A stretch of DNA of 64,000 nt from Allobaculum sp. Allo2 (GCF_022701175.1 NZ_CP078088.1:620001-684000); one strand, 5' to 3'; shown: positions 1 through 13,091, counted from the first letter of the stretch. The notes: generated from the letters alone by a model not told the origin. Numbers and translations: made by a program.

Positions 1-1557
1 CTGCCGGACTTCATGCCAAGAAATGCGCCGCCCGCTGAGCTCAGATCGGAAGAATGTTTGGCTCTTGCGATCACGGTTCCTTCGGTCATGGCTGCAAGTT
101 TAGCGGCTGCTGCTGCATCTACGGAAACAACATTCGTTCCGTCAAATACGGTACTGGTTCCTCCGGTTTTCGGATCGATCCAGCAAAGCGTGCTGCTTTC
201 CGCAAGAGATTTCAGGCCCGTTTCTTTGCTGGTAAGCTCTGCCGTTTCCTGTTTCGTATCGTTGTCGATAATTTTATACGTAACTGTTTTGCCGAGACCT
301 GCATTCACATCAATGAAGCTGCCGGCTGTCAGTGCTCCAGCATCGGCAAGATCAGAGAATGTGCCGTCTTCATTCTTTTTCTGAATCCGATAGGTATGGC
401 CGGCTTCTGGTGTAAAGGAAATGCGGACTGTCGAGTAGCGCGTATGCAGAGCTTCATCAATCTGCAGCTGTTCTCCATCCGTTTTCTCGCTCAGATCCGG
501 AATTTGATCGGCTTGGATATCTGCATTTGCCTGCGAAACCGCTGCACACTCCGACTGAGAGAGCAGTTCTGAAGTAATCAGAACGTAATTGATCGTTCCC
601 TTCCACGGGAAAGCCGTGCTGCTTCCATTGGCGTCCGTTACGCCTCCAATGGAAATTGCATCCATCGGTGTGGTCTTTGTTAAGAAGCCATTAAATTTCT
701 CGTCTTTGAAAATATTAGGATAAGAGGCGTTGATCAGACCGTCCGCGCCGTCATAGAAGTAGGTCAGACGATCGGCAACGCAATCCGCCGGCGCGCGGTA
801 AACGACTGTGTGACCGTTCTCGCCTGCCTGCAGGCTCCAGTTATTCGTGTTGGAACCCAGACAGGTGATCTTGTTTGTATCGGTCAGTTCGTAGCCGAAA
901 GCAAAAGGCAGTGAAGTAGCACTGCTGCTCCGGTAGCCGAAATACCGGTTGCTGGTTCCGGATTTGATTCCAAGGAATGCTCCGCTTTGCGTTGCGACTG
1001 CATCCGAGCTGAGCTGAACCTTGGCAATTACTGTACCCTCATTCAGGGCTGCCACTTTAGCAACCGTCTGTGCATCCATCTGCACCGTATTGGTTCCATC
1101 AAAAACCGTGGCCTGTCCATCCGACTTCGGGTCGGTCCATGCCAGAGTACTGACGGCGGCCAGAGCTTCAAGGCCTGTTTTTACGCTTGTAAATTCCGCC
1201 GTTTCCTGCGGCTGATCCGGATTGGTCACGTCGACGATCTTATACGTCGGTGCAGTACCTGTTCCGGCCTTTTCATCAATAAAGCTGCCCGTCGTCAGAG
1301 CGGATGCTCCGTCAAGATCTTCAAACGCGCCTGACGAATTTTTTTCTGAATCTTGTACGTGTGAGAGGTCTCTGCAGTAAAGGTGATGCGTACGGAACTG
1401 TAGCGAGCAACTGTTTTCTCGTTCAAGTCAAGTACGACTGCATTTTCATCGGCCAGCGGGCTAGCCTGATCCTGTGCAAGAAGCTGCAGAGGCGCTCCGG
1501 TTACAGTCAGTGCTGCAGCCAGGAAGGCAGATGCAAACCGGTTTTTCAGTTTTTCAT
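1..1557 (-). CDS. Secreted sialidase/lectin-like protein, 5' part (leaves window at left)
   Basis: Recognisable as a secreted protein: a lysine-rich start, a hydrophobic signal segment (AFLAAALTVTGAPLQLLAQ) and then two copies of a roughly 300-residue module. Each copy has a short beta-rich part (YKIQKKN, TGSFID) followed by a concanavalin-like part with VFDGTN, GTVIA and, seen in full only in the first copy, ISIGGVTDANG and FPWKGTINYVLI, resembling the CBM40-type lectin modules at the front of bacterial sialidases. The catalytic part, if any, lies outside the window. Start chosen at the ATG at 1557 behind an AGGAAAAGGAAG ribosome site. Its frame needs one extra A just after the ATG, and another in the A7 run near 1342 (the second copy reads through the equivalent place intact). 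Sialidase is inferred; another lectin-bearing glycosidase is possible. Confidence 0.6.
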
Positions 1558-2640
1558 GTTTTCTTCCTTTTCCTGTGTTGTTGAGTTTTCCGTTTCCTGC
1601 GTCTGAATCTGCAGAGTCGCTCCATGAAATCGCCCGAAAATTTGAAGCACTGCCTGCGGTTCTGACAGGTAAAACGGGAAGAATCAGCTTAATCTTAGGC
1701 ATTTTTCCTGCGACGCTTTTTGTTTTGTTTTTTGTATACACACTTTCCCAAAAATAGAAAACGCTTACTGTAAGAAAAGCAGACCGGTTTTCCAGAATGA
1801 AAACCGTGGACAAAACGCGGCTTTCGTATACATAAAATCCAATCGGATCCGGATACTCAGACGGAATGGATTTTCCAGGCCATCGTCTCCCTGCCGGGTA
1901 CCGATTCTCCTTTCTGAATCAGGGGCTGCGCAAAACAGGGCTCTGAATCGCCATAGGCCTGTTTCGCTGTTCAAATACGAATCTTTATTTATTGCGGACC
2001 TGCATTTATGACCTGCATTTATGACCTGCATTTATGATCTGTATTTATATGGATCTGTACGGGAAGATCTGGCCCCATATTTGCTTCAATCCGGCTGCAA
2101 ACGCCGCCTGCAAATCCAGTTCAACCAGGTTTTTAAAAGGGAGGACCATGCCTTTCCCATCGCAGACCCCGATGGATCGGCCAGTGAAAAACACAGCGAA
2201 TTGCGGCTGCGGTTGCAGCTGCATCGGAAATCTTACGAGGATAAACTGGCGAAGCCGAAATAAGCGGGTTTGCACGTGTTCATTGAAGAAATATCGAACA
2301 ATGGATTCGAAGATCCAAAAGCGAAAACAGAGAAATTCATAAACGGAGACACAGATCGTTCTGGGAAGATGCCGGAGAGGATCTGTGTATTTCTTCGGGT
2401 TGGGGACAATCGTTTTGTCTGTGCGTATTCCGGTTCTTGCCCGCATCTTTTGCCTCTGTTAGTATCGGATTGCACTCGCATCGACTGCCCGGTTAGGCAG
2501 CCAGCGTTCTGGCTTAAGGGGACAAAAAGAACAGGGCAGAACAGAGAGTCAAAAAGGCAAAATCAGGCCTTTTCAAATACTAAGGGGACGGCTTTGTGGC
2601 AATCCGTACAGATATACTTACCTGGTCCAAAGGGGACTTA
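1558..2640. other. Intergenic stretch without a convincing gene
   Basis: I see no supported gene here. Reading frames on both strands are short and lack domain-like composition. It contains a 13-bp tandem repeat (annotated separately) and the upstream regions of the leftward secreted-protein gene and the rightward acetyltransferase gene. Confidence 0.5.
1997..2048. repeat. Four tandem copies of a 13-bp unit
   Basis: The unit GACCTGCATTTAT occurs three times exactly, and a fourth time with two C-to-T or T-for-C changes (GATCTGTATTTAT). It lies in noncoding DNA. Confidence 0.85.
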
Positions 2641-3066
2641 ATGGAAACCTACTGGAAGGTTTTCTTTCACCGCCAGAATACGCAAAGCGGATGGATAAGG
2701 GATTTTTATACGTTTTTTCTGAATCGAAGTGCGCGAAAGCATGGCGGCTACATTGGCAAGGACACCTGGTTTGCTTCGCGGCCAAGACTTCCGCACGGTC
2801 TGCATGGCATTTATATTTCCCGCTACGCAAAGATCGGGGAAGAATGCTGGATTTATCAAAATGTAACGATCGGCGAAAGCAAGGGAAAAGCGCCGGTGAT
2901 CGGGGATCACTGTCTGATCGGGGCCGGAGCGGTGCTGATCGGCGATATTTCGATCGGGGATCATGTAAAGATTCAGGCGGGCGCGGTCGTGAGCGAGGAT
3001 GTTCCTTCCCATGCAACCGTCTTCGCGCCAAAGCCGACCATTCATATCTCCTCTTTGCATGAGTAG
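2641..3066 (+). CDS. Serine acetyltransferase-like hexapeptide acyltransferase
   Basis: A 141-residue left-handed beta-helix acyltransferase. The C-terminal half shows the hexapeptide repeat pattern (IGEECWIYQNVTIG, VIGDHCLIGAGAVLIG, ISIGDHVKIQAGAVV), and a histidine-bearing LPHGLHGIYIS segment sits where serine acetyltransferases keep their catalytic His. It is shorter than CysE of amino acid biosynthesis (about 200 residues or more) and closer in size to the short serine acetyltransferases of polysaccharide loci, so the acceptor may be a sugar or serine. The ATG at 2641 is preferred over an upstream in-frame GTG because AAAGGGGA lies just before it. It stands alone, facing a tandem-repeat intergenic region. 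The gene is intact. Confidence 0.75.
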   Translation: METYWKVFFHRQNTQSGWIRDFYTFFLNRSARKHGGYIGKDTWFASRPRLPHGLHGIYISRYAKIGEECWIYQNVTIGESKGKAPVIGDHCLIGAGAVLIGDISIGDHVKIQAGAVVSEDVPSHATVFAPKPTIHISSLHE

Positions 3067-3336
3067 AGAACACGTATTCAAAACAAACGAAAAGTACAAA
3101 GAAGCAAAAATCGCAATCACGAAAATACAGAAACACAAAAAGGAAAGGGCAATTCAGGCCAGATTCTGCTTTTGAGCAATCGGATAGAGGATGCACCAAA
3201 AACACAGACAATCCCAAAGGTGAACATTAAAACCGGCGGGATTTTCTATAATGAAGGAAAGAAAGTCTGTCTCCTTTTGAGGCAGACCGTTCAAAATCAG
3301 GCTTTGCCTGAGAAAACAGAATAGAGTAAGGACAAT

Positions 3337-4319
3337 ATGATGAAGAAAATTCCAATTACGGATCTTGACGGCTTTCAAATCGGTCAGGCTCAGGATCGCC
3401 AGCAGGGAACTGGCGTAACCTGCATTTTATCCATGGAAGGCGCAACGGCAGCCGTGGATGTGCGCGGCGGCGGGCCGGCAACCCGTGAGACGGATCTGCT
3501 CGATCCCAAAAACATGGTGCAGAAGATCAACGCCGTCGTTCTTTCCGGCGGCAGCGCCTTTGGACTCGAAAGCTCTTCGGGTGTCATGCAGTATCTGAAA
3601 GAAAAAGGCGCAGGCTTTGGCATGAAGGGACTGGTTGTTCCCATTGTGTGTCAGGCCTCGCTGTTCGATCTGCCGTGCGGATCGCCGGATGCCTATCCCG
3701 ATAAAGCCATGGGCTACGAAGCCGCAAAAACAGTGAACACCCAGAATGGAAAAGCGGCTGCTTCGGAGCCGGAACGGGTGCGAGTGTCGGCAAGCTCATG
3801 GGGTTTGAAAACGCGATGAAATCGGGTATCGGTTCGTACGCCTGTCAGATCGGCGCGCTGAAAGTCGGTGCCATCGCAGCCGTTAATGCATGCGGGGATG
3901 TTTTTGAACCCGATTCGAAAAATCGTCTTGCGGGAATTTATCATCGCGCATCCGCTATGGAAATCAATACCGAAGATGCGGTACTGAATATGGTAACCCA
4001 GGCCATGGAAGGCATGAATACGACCATCTGTGCTGTGATCACCAACGCCGATCTCAACCAGGCGGAGATGACCAAACTCGCCGGCATGTGCCAGAACGCG
4101 CTGGCCCGGACCATTCGTCCTGTACATACGCCAAACGACGGCGATACCGTATTTACGATGACGACCAATCAGGTGCCGATGGACCTGACAGCGGTGTCTG
4201 TTGTGGCCATTAAAGCGCTCAGCGAAGCGATCGTCGACGCCATCAAGAGCGCTGAGCCGATGTTTGGCCTGGAAAGCTGGTCTTCGCTCGAAGAGAAAAA
4301 GGCGAAGGATAACGCGTAA
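3337..4319 (+). CDS. P1-family (S58) aminopeptidase/amidase, DmpA-like
   Basis: The product matches the P1 peptidase family (DmpA L-aminopeptidase/D-esterase, ArgJ-like fold), self-processing enzymes acting on short peptides or amides. Visible marks: VDVRGGGPATRETDLL, VLSGGSAFGLES, PIVCQASLFDL, GYEAAK, and in the second half GSYACQIGALKVGAIAAVNACGDVF. The nucleophile-containing NTTICAVITNADL segment is present. The protein is about 327 residues, normal for the family. Frame breaks near 3773, inside the conserved GAGTGASVGKLMG region, and is restored by one extra G. Ribosome site AAGGA lies before two adjacent ATGs (3337, 3340). A hairpin terminator follows at 4396. Confidence 0.8.
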
Positions 4320-4395
4320 CTCCCGACTCTGTATGTATAGCTTCGCCAGCGCAGGCGGAGCGCAAAACGTGAATTCTTAAAACCAGAAGATAAGC

Positions 4396-4440
4396 AAAGG
4401 CGGCAGACCTTCACAAAACGTGAAGACCTGCCGCCTTTTT
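4396..4440 (+). terminator. Rho-independent terminator after the P1 peptidase gene
   Basis: Stem AAGGCGGCAG pairs with CTGCCGCCTT and is followed by TTT; it ends the rightward peptidase gene. Confidence 0.8.
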
Positions 4441-4536
4441 CCATAGCGTTCCGTTTGAATTGGAAGACCAGTGCCGCCCGCTTTGAGACGGGTTCTTTCT
4501 GCGCTAAAGGCAATGCTCTTCCTGGAATAATCAGGA

Positions 4537-5582
4537 TCAGGCAAAAATCAGAGTCATGAGTACGACGAACAGAAAGGGCAGAAGCAGACAGAAAATGATT
4601 TTCATCTGCCGCTTGCGGGTTTCATACAAGTAGGCGATGAACTCGCGAAGCATGGCGTTGAGCGTGAAATACCACTTGGTTTTCGAACCGTATCCCAGAC
4701 AGGGAAGACCGATCGATTTTCCAAGCAGCAGGGCCCGGAACACGTGGTAGCGGGTTGTGACAATGGCTGTGTTGCCGCGCTTTTCCTCTTCCTGAAACAG
4801 CAGGCGGGAAAGCGTCAGGTTTTCCAGCGTGTTTCGGGAGCGTTCTTCGCTGACGGTATGCAGCGGATCCGCGCCATGTTCGAGGGCATAGATTTTCATC
4901 GCCGCACCTTCCGGAACGTCTTCGCCCGGTCCCTGACCGCCCGAAAGAATCAGCAGCGCGCCAGGATTTTTCTGCTGAAGAGCAATTCCCGCATCGATTC
5001 GAGCCGCCAGCAGCGGCGGTACGGTCGTTCCGAACAAGCCGGAGCCAAGAACGACGATCTGATCAAAACGATTCTTATTTCGAAAATGAATCAGGTTGAT
5101 CCAGGAAGAGAGCACGTAAATCGCCAGCAGGAAGGAAAGGTATCCAACGACGACTGTGGCCATCGCGTAGAAAAAATCCAGAATGATATTGTTCGCAGCC
5201 TGCAGCAGTACAGGGAAAACAAAGAGGACCAGCAGGATGAAGATGGAAAAACCGATGGAAAGACAGTTGGTAAGTGAAAGTCCTTCCCGACGGATCAGGC
5301 GAATGCCTTCAACAAAAGGATGCCCGCCAGCAGCAGCGGAAAGACCAGAAGGAAGAGGATGACCACAACGGCGATCAGGATGAGAAGAGTCACCAGCCAG
5401 GGCGCTTTCGCAGTCAGTTCCGCCGAATAGCGAAACACCAGCAAAGCCGCGCTGATTCCGCTCAGGCCGACAAACGTCAGCAGACTTATGCCGCTCCACA
5501 CACTGCGCGGCTCAACGAGCAGGACGCAGACCAGAAAAATCAGGCCGATCAGAAAGGGAAGACATGCGATCAGTTCAAACAA
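4537..5582 (-). CDS. YdcF/DUF218 family membrane protein
   Basis: A 348-residue protein: N-terminal membrane segments (LIACLPFLIGLIFLVCVLLV, VFRY, LVTLLILIAVVVILFLLVF, further helices through about residue 150), then a DUF218 domain with IVVLGSGL, LLILSGGQGPGEDVPEG, EERSRNTLENL and TRYHVFRA, followed by a C-terminal membrane helix. This is the layout of the larger YdcF-like proteins of Bacillota, whose substrate is unknown; SanA/ElyC relatives act in envelope maintenance. The frame breaks near 5308 in a T-rich stretch (CTTTTGTTGAA) and one extra T restores EGIRLIRREGL. Both parts carry membrane helices that belong together. Confidence 0.75.
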
Positions 5583-5745
5583 AGCATCACCTCATTCTCT
5601 TGCCTGATTCCATTAAAACGTTCAGGCGCTTTCGTTCCACGAAATTGTATCGAAGAACCGCTTTGCGAAGAAGAAGGACAGTCTCATCTTTCAAACATGA
5701 CAGGCCATGAAGTCAAATTGTGCGCTTGTAAACCAAAGTCCTGCT

Positions 5746-6379
5746 GGTCAGCTTCCCAGACGGCTGCGTATACAGAAGATGCGAAGTTTATAAAACCGGC
5801 GGATCCGACAAAAGCGCATTACGACTTTGGCGGCTGGTACGCCGATGAAGGCCTGAAGACGTCGTACAGCTTCAGCACAGCTGCAGCGGGCAACGTTACC
5901 CTTTACGCGAAGTGGACGGCCAAACGCTATACGCTGACCTTTGATTCCAATGGCGGCAGCAGCGTTGCAGCCCAGACGGTCGCTTACGCACCGGATGCGG
6001 TATTTACGGCTCCGGCCCTGGCTCCAACGAAAGCGGATCACCGCTTTGCGGGCTGGTTTACCGATGCAGCTCTGACTTCGGCTTATGACTTCAGCTCCAG
6101 AGTGACCGGCTCGATCAAGCTGTTTGCCAAGTGGCTCTATGTACAGGTGATCGATCAGGCGATTACGTATTCGAATGGCGTAAATGCGCATCTTGACGAC
6201 TTCGGCAGCTCCGCACAGACCAAAAAGGCCTTTACCGATGCCCTGAGCGCGGCAAAGACGGTTCGGGATGGCGCGAAGGCGCAAAAGAAATTGATGATGC
6301 CGCAAAAGCACTCAATGCGGCAGCACTCGATCTTCGACTGGAAGCCACAAGCGAAAACCTTGAAGCGCTCAAGAACTAA
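5746..6379 (+). pseudogene. 3' remnant of a surface protein with Listeria-Bacteroides repeats and FIVAR-like end
   Basis: The recognisable part begins abruptly inside a repeat. It holds two Flg_new (Listeria-Bacteroides) repeats, each ending in a KW pair (DFGGWYADEGLK to LYAKW; LTFDSNGGSSV to LFAKW), then a FIVAR-like helical segment (QAITYSNG, KAFTDALSAAKTV, EIDDAAKALNAAALDL). Such repeats belong to large secreted or wall-linked proteins, but here there is no signal peptide, no N-terminal domain and no clear start, so this is a 5'-truncated gene. A frame break near 6288 is restored by one A and gives a stop at 6377-6379. A terminator follows at once, so the 3' end is original. Confidence 0.6.
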
Positions 6380-6441
6380 AAGACGTCGTTGAAAGCGCAG
6401 GCTTTCCAGGACGCCCCAAAGAAAAAGACAGCTTTAACCAG

Positions 6442-6475
6442 GAGGCAGCCGATCCGATCCGGCTGCCTTCTTTTA
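6442..6475 (+). terminator. Rho-independent terminator
   Basis: GGCAGCCG pairs with CGGCTGCC and is followed by TTCTTTT; it ends the remnant surface-protein gene. Confidence 0.85.
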
Positions 6476-6700
6476 CGGGTATGTCAAAAGAGGGGCTCGA
6501 GCGCTATATGAAAAGAAAGCGCTTTGAGTACATGAGAAGAAAGAAAGCGGCAGAAATTTTATACTTGGATCCGTGGCGGATACGGAACAGCCGTTCGTCA
6601 AGGGATGGACGCTGTTCGGAAGGGAAATATTTCGCCTTTGAACTTAGAAAGGGAAAGGAGAAGATCCTGTTTCGAGAACGGGAACAGGACGCCAAAAGAA

Positions 6701-6958
6701 ATGACGCAGAAACAGATCAAAATTCTTGGCTATGTGGGAAGCTTTCTTTCGATTCTCATGTATGTTTCCTACATTTCGCAGATCCTCAATAATGTGCATG
6801 GCGTAAAAGGCACCTGGATCCAGCCGCTTTGCGCCTGCATTAACTGTGTGATCTGGACGGTTTACGGTTTGATGATCAAGCCGAAACAATGGCCGCTCGT
6901 ACTGGCCAACGTGCCGGGAATCTTTCTTGGCCTGATCACATTTCTTACCGCGCTCTAG
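6701..6958 (+). CDS. SemiSWEET-like small sugar transporter
   Basis: An 85-residue protein with three membrane helices (ILGYVGSFLSILMYVSYI, WIQPLCACINCVIWTVYGL, WPLVLANVPGIFLGLITFLTAL). It has the SWEET/PQ-loop pattern, with proline and asparagine residues in the helices (LANVPG). SemiSWEETs work as dimers and allow sugar passage across the membrane. The ATG at 6701 gives the usual family length; the upstream in-frame ATG at 6605 would add a charged tail unlike the family. It is followed by a terminator and then the sucrose operon, so a sugar role is plausible but the substrate is unknown. Confidence 0.7.
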   Translation: MTQKQIKILGYVGSFLSILMYVSYISQILNNVHGVKGTWIQPLCACINCVIWTVYGLMIKPKQWPLVLANVPGIFLGLITFLTAL

Positions 6959-7006
6959 AATCTGGCACTTTCCAGCGGAAAAACCAGAAATCTGCAGCGC
7001 AGGGCG

Positions 7007-7052
7007 AAAAAGCCCGCATGCATCCCTGCTGACGATGTGTGCGGGCTTTTTC
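7007..7052 (+). terminator. Rho-independent terminator after SemiSWEET gene
   Basis: AAAAAGCCCGCA pairs with TGCGGGCTTTTT and is followed by CTTTG; it separates the SemiSWEET gene from the sucrose operon. Confidence 0.85.
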
Positions 7053-7084
7053 TTTGTCCCAGACATCCCGTTTTTTCGATCAAT

Positions 7085-7104
7085 ATATGGTATCGAAACC
7101 ATAT
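7085..7104. promoter_or_regulatory. Palindromic operator 1 for LacI-type regulator
   Basis: ATATGGT and ACCATAT form 7-bp arms around ATCGAA. The core TGGTATCGAAACCA resembles the second site at 7221. Likely bound by the LacI regulator encoded at 12064; inferred. Confidence 0.55.
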
Positions 7105-7204
7105 CGGTGATTTCTGGTGAAAGCATCAATAAAAGGCGAAAAACAGCCAAAAATATGGAAATACTCTATTTTTTTATATTCGTGTGAAATCGGTTCCATA
7201 TTTT

Positions 7205-9316
<2,112 letters not shown>

Positions 9317-9320
<4 letters not shown>

Positions 9321-10755
9321 ACTACTCTGTACAGAACCGTTTTTCGCAGGCGATGACAGAGACAAAGCGATCCGAGGCCGCCAATAGCCCGGATCGCCTT
9401 TGCTTTCATATCATGCCTCCCGTCGGATGGCTCAACGACCCCAACGGGCTCTGCGAAAAAGACGGCATCAACCATATTTACTATCAGTTCGCCCCCGAAA
9501 GCGCGGCTGGAAACACCGCAAAAGGCTGGGGCCACTGCACCACGAAAGACTGGATTCACTACACAGAACAGCCGGTGCCGCTTTTTCCGGACAGCCTGCT
9601 CGATGAAGGCGGTGCCTACTCTGGAAGCGCGCTGGTTTGCGACGATGGAAAAATTCGCTGCTTTTATACTGGCAACCGAAAGCTGCCCGGCGAGCATGAC
9701 TACATTTATGAAGGCCGTCAGCACTGGACGTGCATGACGGAATCCACAGACGGAACGCTTCTGGAAAACAAGCAGGTGCTGCTCAAAAACGAAGACTATC
9801 CCAAAAACATGAGCTGTCATGTGCGCGATCCGAAAGTCAGGAAAGACCAGGACGGCTACCGGATGATTCTTGGTGCCCGCACCCGTCAGGATCAGGGCAT
9901 GGCTTTGCTCTATACGAGTAAAGACCTGAAAAACTGGACGCTTTCCGGAACGATCGAGGGGAAAGAAGACTACGGCTATATGTGGGAATGTCCGGATTTT
10001 CTGGAACTCGACAAAGCTGCGCTGCTGCTCACCTGTCTGCAGGGAGCGCCCCAAAAGGGATACGAATACGAAAACCTGTACCCTTCTGGATATTTCCAGC
10101 TTGAGAAAAACCCAGACAAAAGGGAAGCTGGATCGCCGGCGAATTCCGGGCTCTGGATCATGGCTTTGATTTTTACGCCCCGCAGACGTTTGTCGATGAA
10201 AACGGCCGGCGCATTCTGATTGGCTGGATGGGTATTCCGGATGTGGAGTATACCAACCGGGAAGCAAAATCGAACTGGCAGCACGCGCTGACGCTGCCTA
10301 GAGAACTGACCTGGAAAGACGGTCAGATTTACCAGTACCCCATTGAAGAAATGTTCCAGCTCGCGCAAAACGAATCGTCCAGAAGCCTTGAACTCGAACC
10401 GGGAAAGGCGGCCAGACTGGATGATCGCGTCTGTCTGATCGAATTGGAAAACGATCAGAAAGACTGGTCCATTTCGCTGCGTCACGATCTGACGCTCTCG
10501 GGGCATAATGGTGTTGTCAGACTTGAACTCCATCAAAGCGGTCTTGGCCGCACGACACGCCATGCGTACTGTCCGGACGTGCGCCAAATCACGATCTTCT
10601 CCGATACGTCATCCGTGGAGATTTTCATCAATCATGGCCAGGTTGCTTTTACTACAAGACTTTACGATGCGCCCGAAGATCGCAGTCTGAAAGCGGACGT
10701 GCGCATGAAGGCCATAATTACTCCCCTTGCCTCGTTTGAAATCGCCAGAGCCTGA
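9317..10755 (+). CDS. scrB: Sucrose-6-phosphate hydrolase (GH32)
   Basis: Splits sucrose 6-phosphate made by the upstream permease into glucose 6-phosphate and fructose. GH32 marks are present in order: the nucleophile motif GWLNDPNG, the transition-state RDPKV motif and the acid/base motif WECPDFLEL, then a C-terminal beta-sandwich ending in SVEIFINHGQ. Length is about 479 residues, as usual. It starts with GTG overlapping the EIIBCA stop; AAGGAG lies about 12 bases upstream. The frame breaks near 10118 (AAAAGGG); adding one A joins GSWIAGEF to DHGFDFYAPQTF, conserved GH32 sequence. Confidence 0.9.
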
Positions 10756-10857
10756 GGCTGCAGACGGCGAGCGTGTGCAGGATGGTCTGTCCTGAAGTAA
10801 ACAAGAACAAGAAAAAGAACAAGAAAGAGAAAGAGAAACCAAACAGAGGAAACCGGT

Positions 10858-11849
10858 ATGACTCAATCCGTAAAAACAATCGATGTGACAGCCCTGGGCG
10901 AAATTCTGATTGATTTCACCATGCAGGGTGTAAACAGCCAGAATATGAACGTCTTTGCCCAGTACCCCGGAGGAGCTCCAGGCAATGTCTGCGTGCAGGT
11001 CAGCCGTCTTGGCGGACAGGTCGCTTTCATGGGAAAAGTCGGTCTGGACATGCACGGCCGTCTGCTCAAAACGGTTCTGGATCAGGAGGGCATTTCCACA
11101 CGAAACCTGATCGAAGATCAGGAGCATTTCACCACCCTCGCTTTCGTATCCGTAGACGAAAACGGCGAGCGGGAATTTTCCTTTGCCCGCAAACCGGGTG
11201 CGGATACGCAAATCTGTTTTGAAGAGCTCGATCTGAACGAGCTGCAGCAGGCGAAAATCTTTCATGTTGGCTCGCTTTCTCTGACCGCCGAACCTGCCTG
11301 CAGCACAACGCTTCAGGCAATCGACTTTGCGAAAAATGCGGCGCCCTGATCAGCTACGATCCAAACTATCGCGCCAGTCTGTGGCCCGATGAAGAAACAG
11401 CGATTGAAAAAATGCGCAGCCTGATTTCTTCGGCGGATCTGATGAAGATTTCCGATGAGGAAACGGAGCTGCTTACCGGAAAGGCCGACCCGGAAGAAGC
11501 CGCCAGAGCGCTCGTCGAGCAGGGCGTAACGATTGCGGTCATCACCCTGGGCAAGGACGGCGCCCTGGCGGCGACAAAAGATTTCGTCGTACGCGCCGGC
11601 GGATTTAAAAGTCAGCTGGCCGATACCAACGGAGCCGGCGACTCGTTCTGGGGATCTTTCCTGGAGCAGATTGCCAGAAGTCCAATCGAACCGGGTCAGC
11701 TCGATTCGAAAACGCTTGGACAGATGCTGGAAAACGCCAACGCCTGCGCAGCCCTGACCGTTCAGAAGCCCGGCGCCATTCCCGCGATGCCTGCGGCAGC
11801 GGAAGTCAACGCCTTTCTGGAAGCCAGCGGACGCAAAGCAGCGTTCTGA
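10858..11849 (+). CDS. scrK: Fructokinase, PfkB family
   Basis: Phosphorylates the fructose released by the hydrolase so that it can enter glycolysis. PfkB family features: GEILIDF near the N-terminus, YPGGAPGNVCVQVSRLGG (signature 1), and DTNGAGDSFWGSF (signature 2, with the catalytic Asp). About 330 residues. The frame breaks near 11336 in an A5 run; one extra A restores AKKCGALISYDPNYR, the conserved NYR substrate region. Ribosome site GAGG lies 9 bases before ATG 10858. The 100-bp gap before it is purine rich (repeated AAGAACAAGAAA-like units), but no terminator is seen, so it is probably cotranscribed with scrAB. Confidence 0.9.
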
Positions 11850-12063
11850 GCGGTTCCCTCGGATGGGCGGGTATAGATTGGCATCGATCGGTACAGAGCG
11901 GTATGGATGCACGAAGAGTTGCATTGACTGGCCTGCGTGAGGAAAATGAAACGCAAAGGTAAGGCAGAAACAGCCTGAATCGATCGCCGCCTTATGCGGC
12001 GAAACGAATAGAGAAGCAAGACAGGAAGCACCTGAAAAGGCAGCAGCTCCGGGAGGCAGGAAT

Positions 12064-13068
12064 ATGGAAAAACTGACGATGGCAGATATTGCCAAAGCGG
12101 CGGGGGTCGGGAAAAGTACCGTTTCGCGCTATTTCAACCACGGCTATGTCAGCGAGGACGCCCGTTCAAAAATTTCGGCGGTCGTTCGCAGGACCGGATT
12201 CGAGCCGAGCGTGGCTGCCCAGAATCTGCGCTCTAAGGAGTCGCATACGATCGGTATTATCGCGCCGACGATGACGAGTACCGTCACGGGGCGTCAGCTG
12301 ACGGTCATTGATGAAACGCTGCGTGCAGAAGGCTACAGCTGCATTATCATGACCGCCCATCATCATCGCGAACGTGAAATTTCCGCTATCGAATACATGC
12401 GCTCGCTGAAACTGGATGGCGTCATTCTCATTGCCACGACCATCGATGAAAAGCTGGAAAGCCTGCAGAAATCGAGCAATGTTCCGTTTCTGGTCATGGG
12501 CCAGGAATTTGAAAGCGGCGTTTCGGTCGTTTACGACGATTACCGCGCAGGTCGGGATGCCGGCCGATACGCCCGAAAGATGGGCCATGACGATGTCGTC
12601 TACGTTGGCGTCTCCCCAAACGATCAGGCCGTTGGCGTTACCCGTAAACAGGGCGTACAGGATGGCCTGAAGCAGGAAGGGGACGAGATGAAAAGCTTTG
12701 CTTTTGTGGAAACGTCCTTTTCCTATGAAGAAGCCAAAGAAGCCTGCGATCGCATTCTCGATGAACACGTTCCGACGATGATGATCTGCGCGACCGATAA
12801 AATCTGTCTGGCCGCGTACAAATCGCTCAGTGAACGGGGACTTCACGTTCCGGAAGATGTTTCCCTGATCGGGTTTGGCGGCTATGAAGCCGGTCAGCTT
12901 CTTACGCCGGCGCTCACGTCCATTCGGTTTAAAAACGAAGAAGCCGGAGTGCTTGCCGCAAAGACGCTGATTTCCATGATTCGCAATGAGCCGGTCAGCC
13001 GCATGCAGACGATCGGCTACGAATGGAGTTATGGCGATTCGGTTCTCGATCGAACGAAAACGAACTGA
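12064..13068 (+). CDS. scrR: LacI-family transcriptional regulator of the sucrose operon
   Basis: An intact 334-residue repressor. The N-terminal helix-turn-helix (TMADIAKAAGVGKSTVSRYF) and hinge helix (VAAQNLRSK) are typical LacI. The rest is a periplasmic-binding-protein-like effector domain (TIGIIAPTM, LDGVILIATT, GFGGYEAGQLLTPALTSI). It is the last gene of the cluster. Its probable targets are the TGGTATCGA palindromes at 7085 and 7221. A weaker look-alike, TGGCATCGATCGGTA, lies just upstream at about 11879 and could give autoregulation. Ribosome site GGGAGG precedes the ATG. The symbol is given by role in the operon; the effector is inferred to be the sugar phosphate. Confidence 0.85.
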   Translation: MEKLTMADIAKAAGVGKSTVSRYFNHGYVSEDARSKISAVVRRTGFEPSVAAQNLRSKESHTIGIIAPTMTSTVTGRQLTVIDETLRAEGYSCIIMTAHHHREREISAIEYMRSLKLDGVILIATTIDEKLESLQKSSNVPFLVMGQEFESGVSVVYDDYRAGRDAGRYARKMGHDDVVYVGVSPNDQAVGVTRKQGVQDGLKQEGDEMKSFAFVETSFSYEEAKEACDRILDEHVPTMMICATDKICLAAYKSLSERGLHVPEDVSLIGFGGYEAGQLLTPALTSIRFKNEEAGVLAAKTLISMIRNEPVSRMQTIGYEWSYGDSVLDRTKTN

Positions 13069-13091
13069 AATCCAAAGAAAAGAAAAATGAG

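Noticed and set aside
13..1215. Rightward frames near the left end
   Set aside because: They overlap the leftward secreted protein, whose two modules align with each other; the rightward frames have no domain.
2490..2530. tRNA-like words near GACTGCCCGGTTAGGCAGCC
   Set aside because: Only a short hairpin; no cloverleaf arms could be formed.
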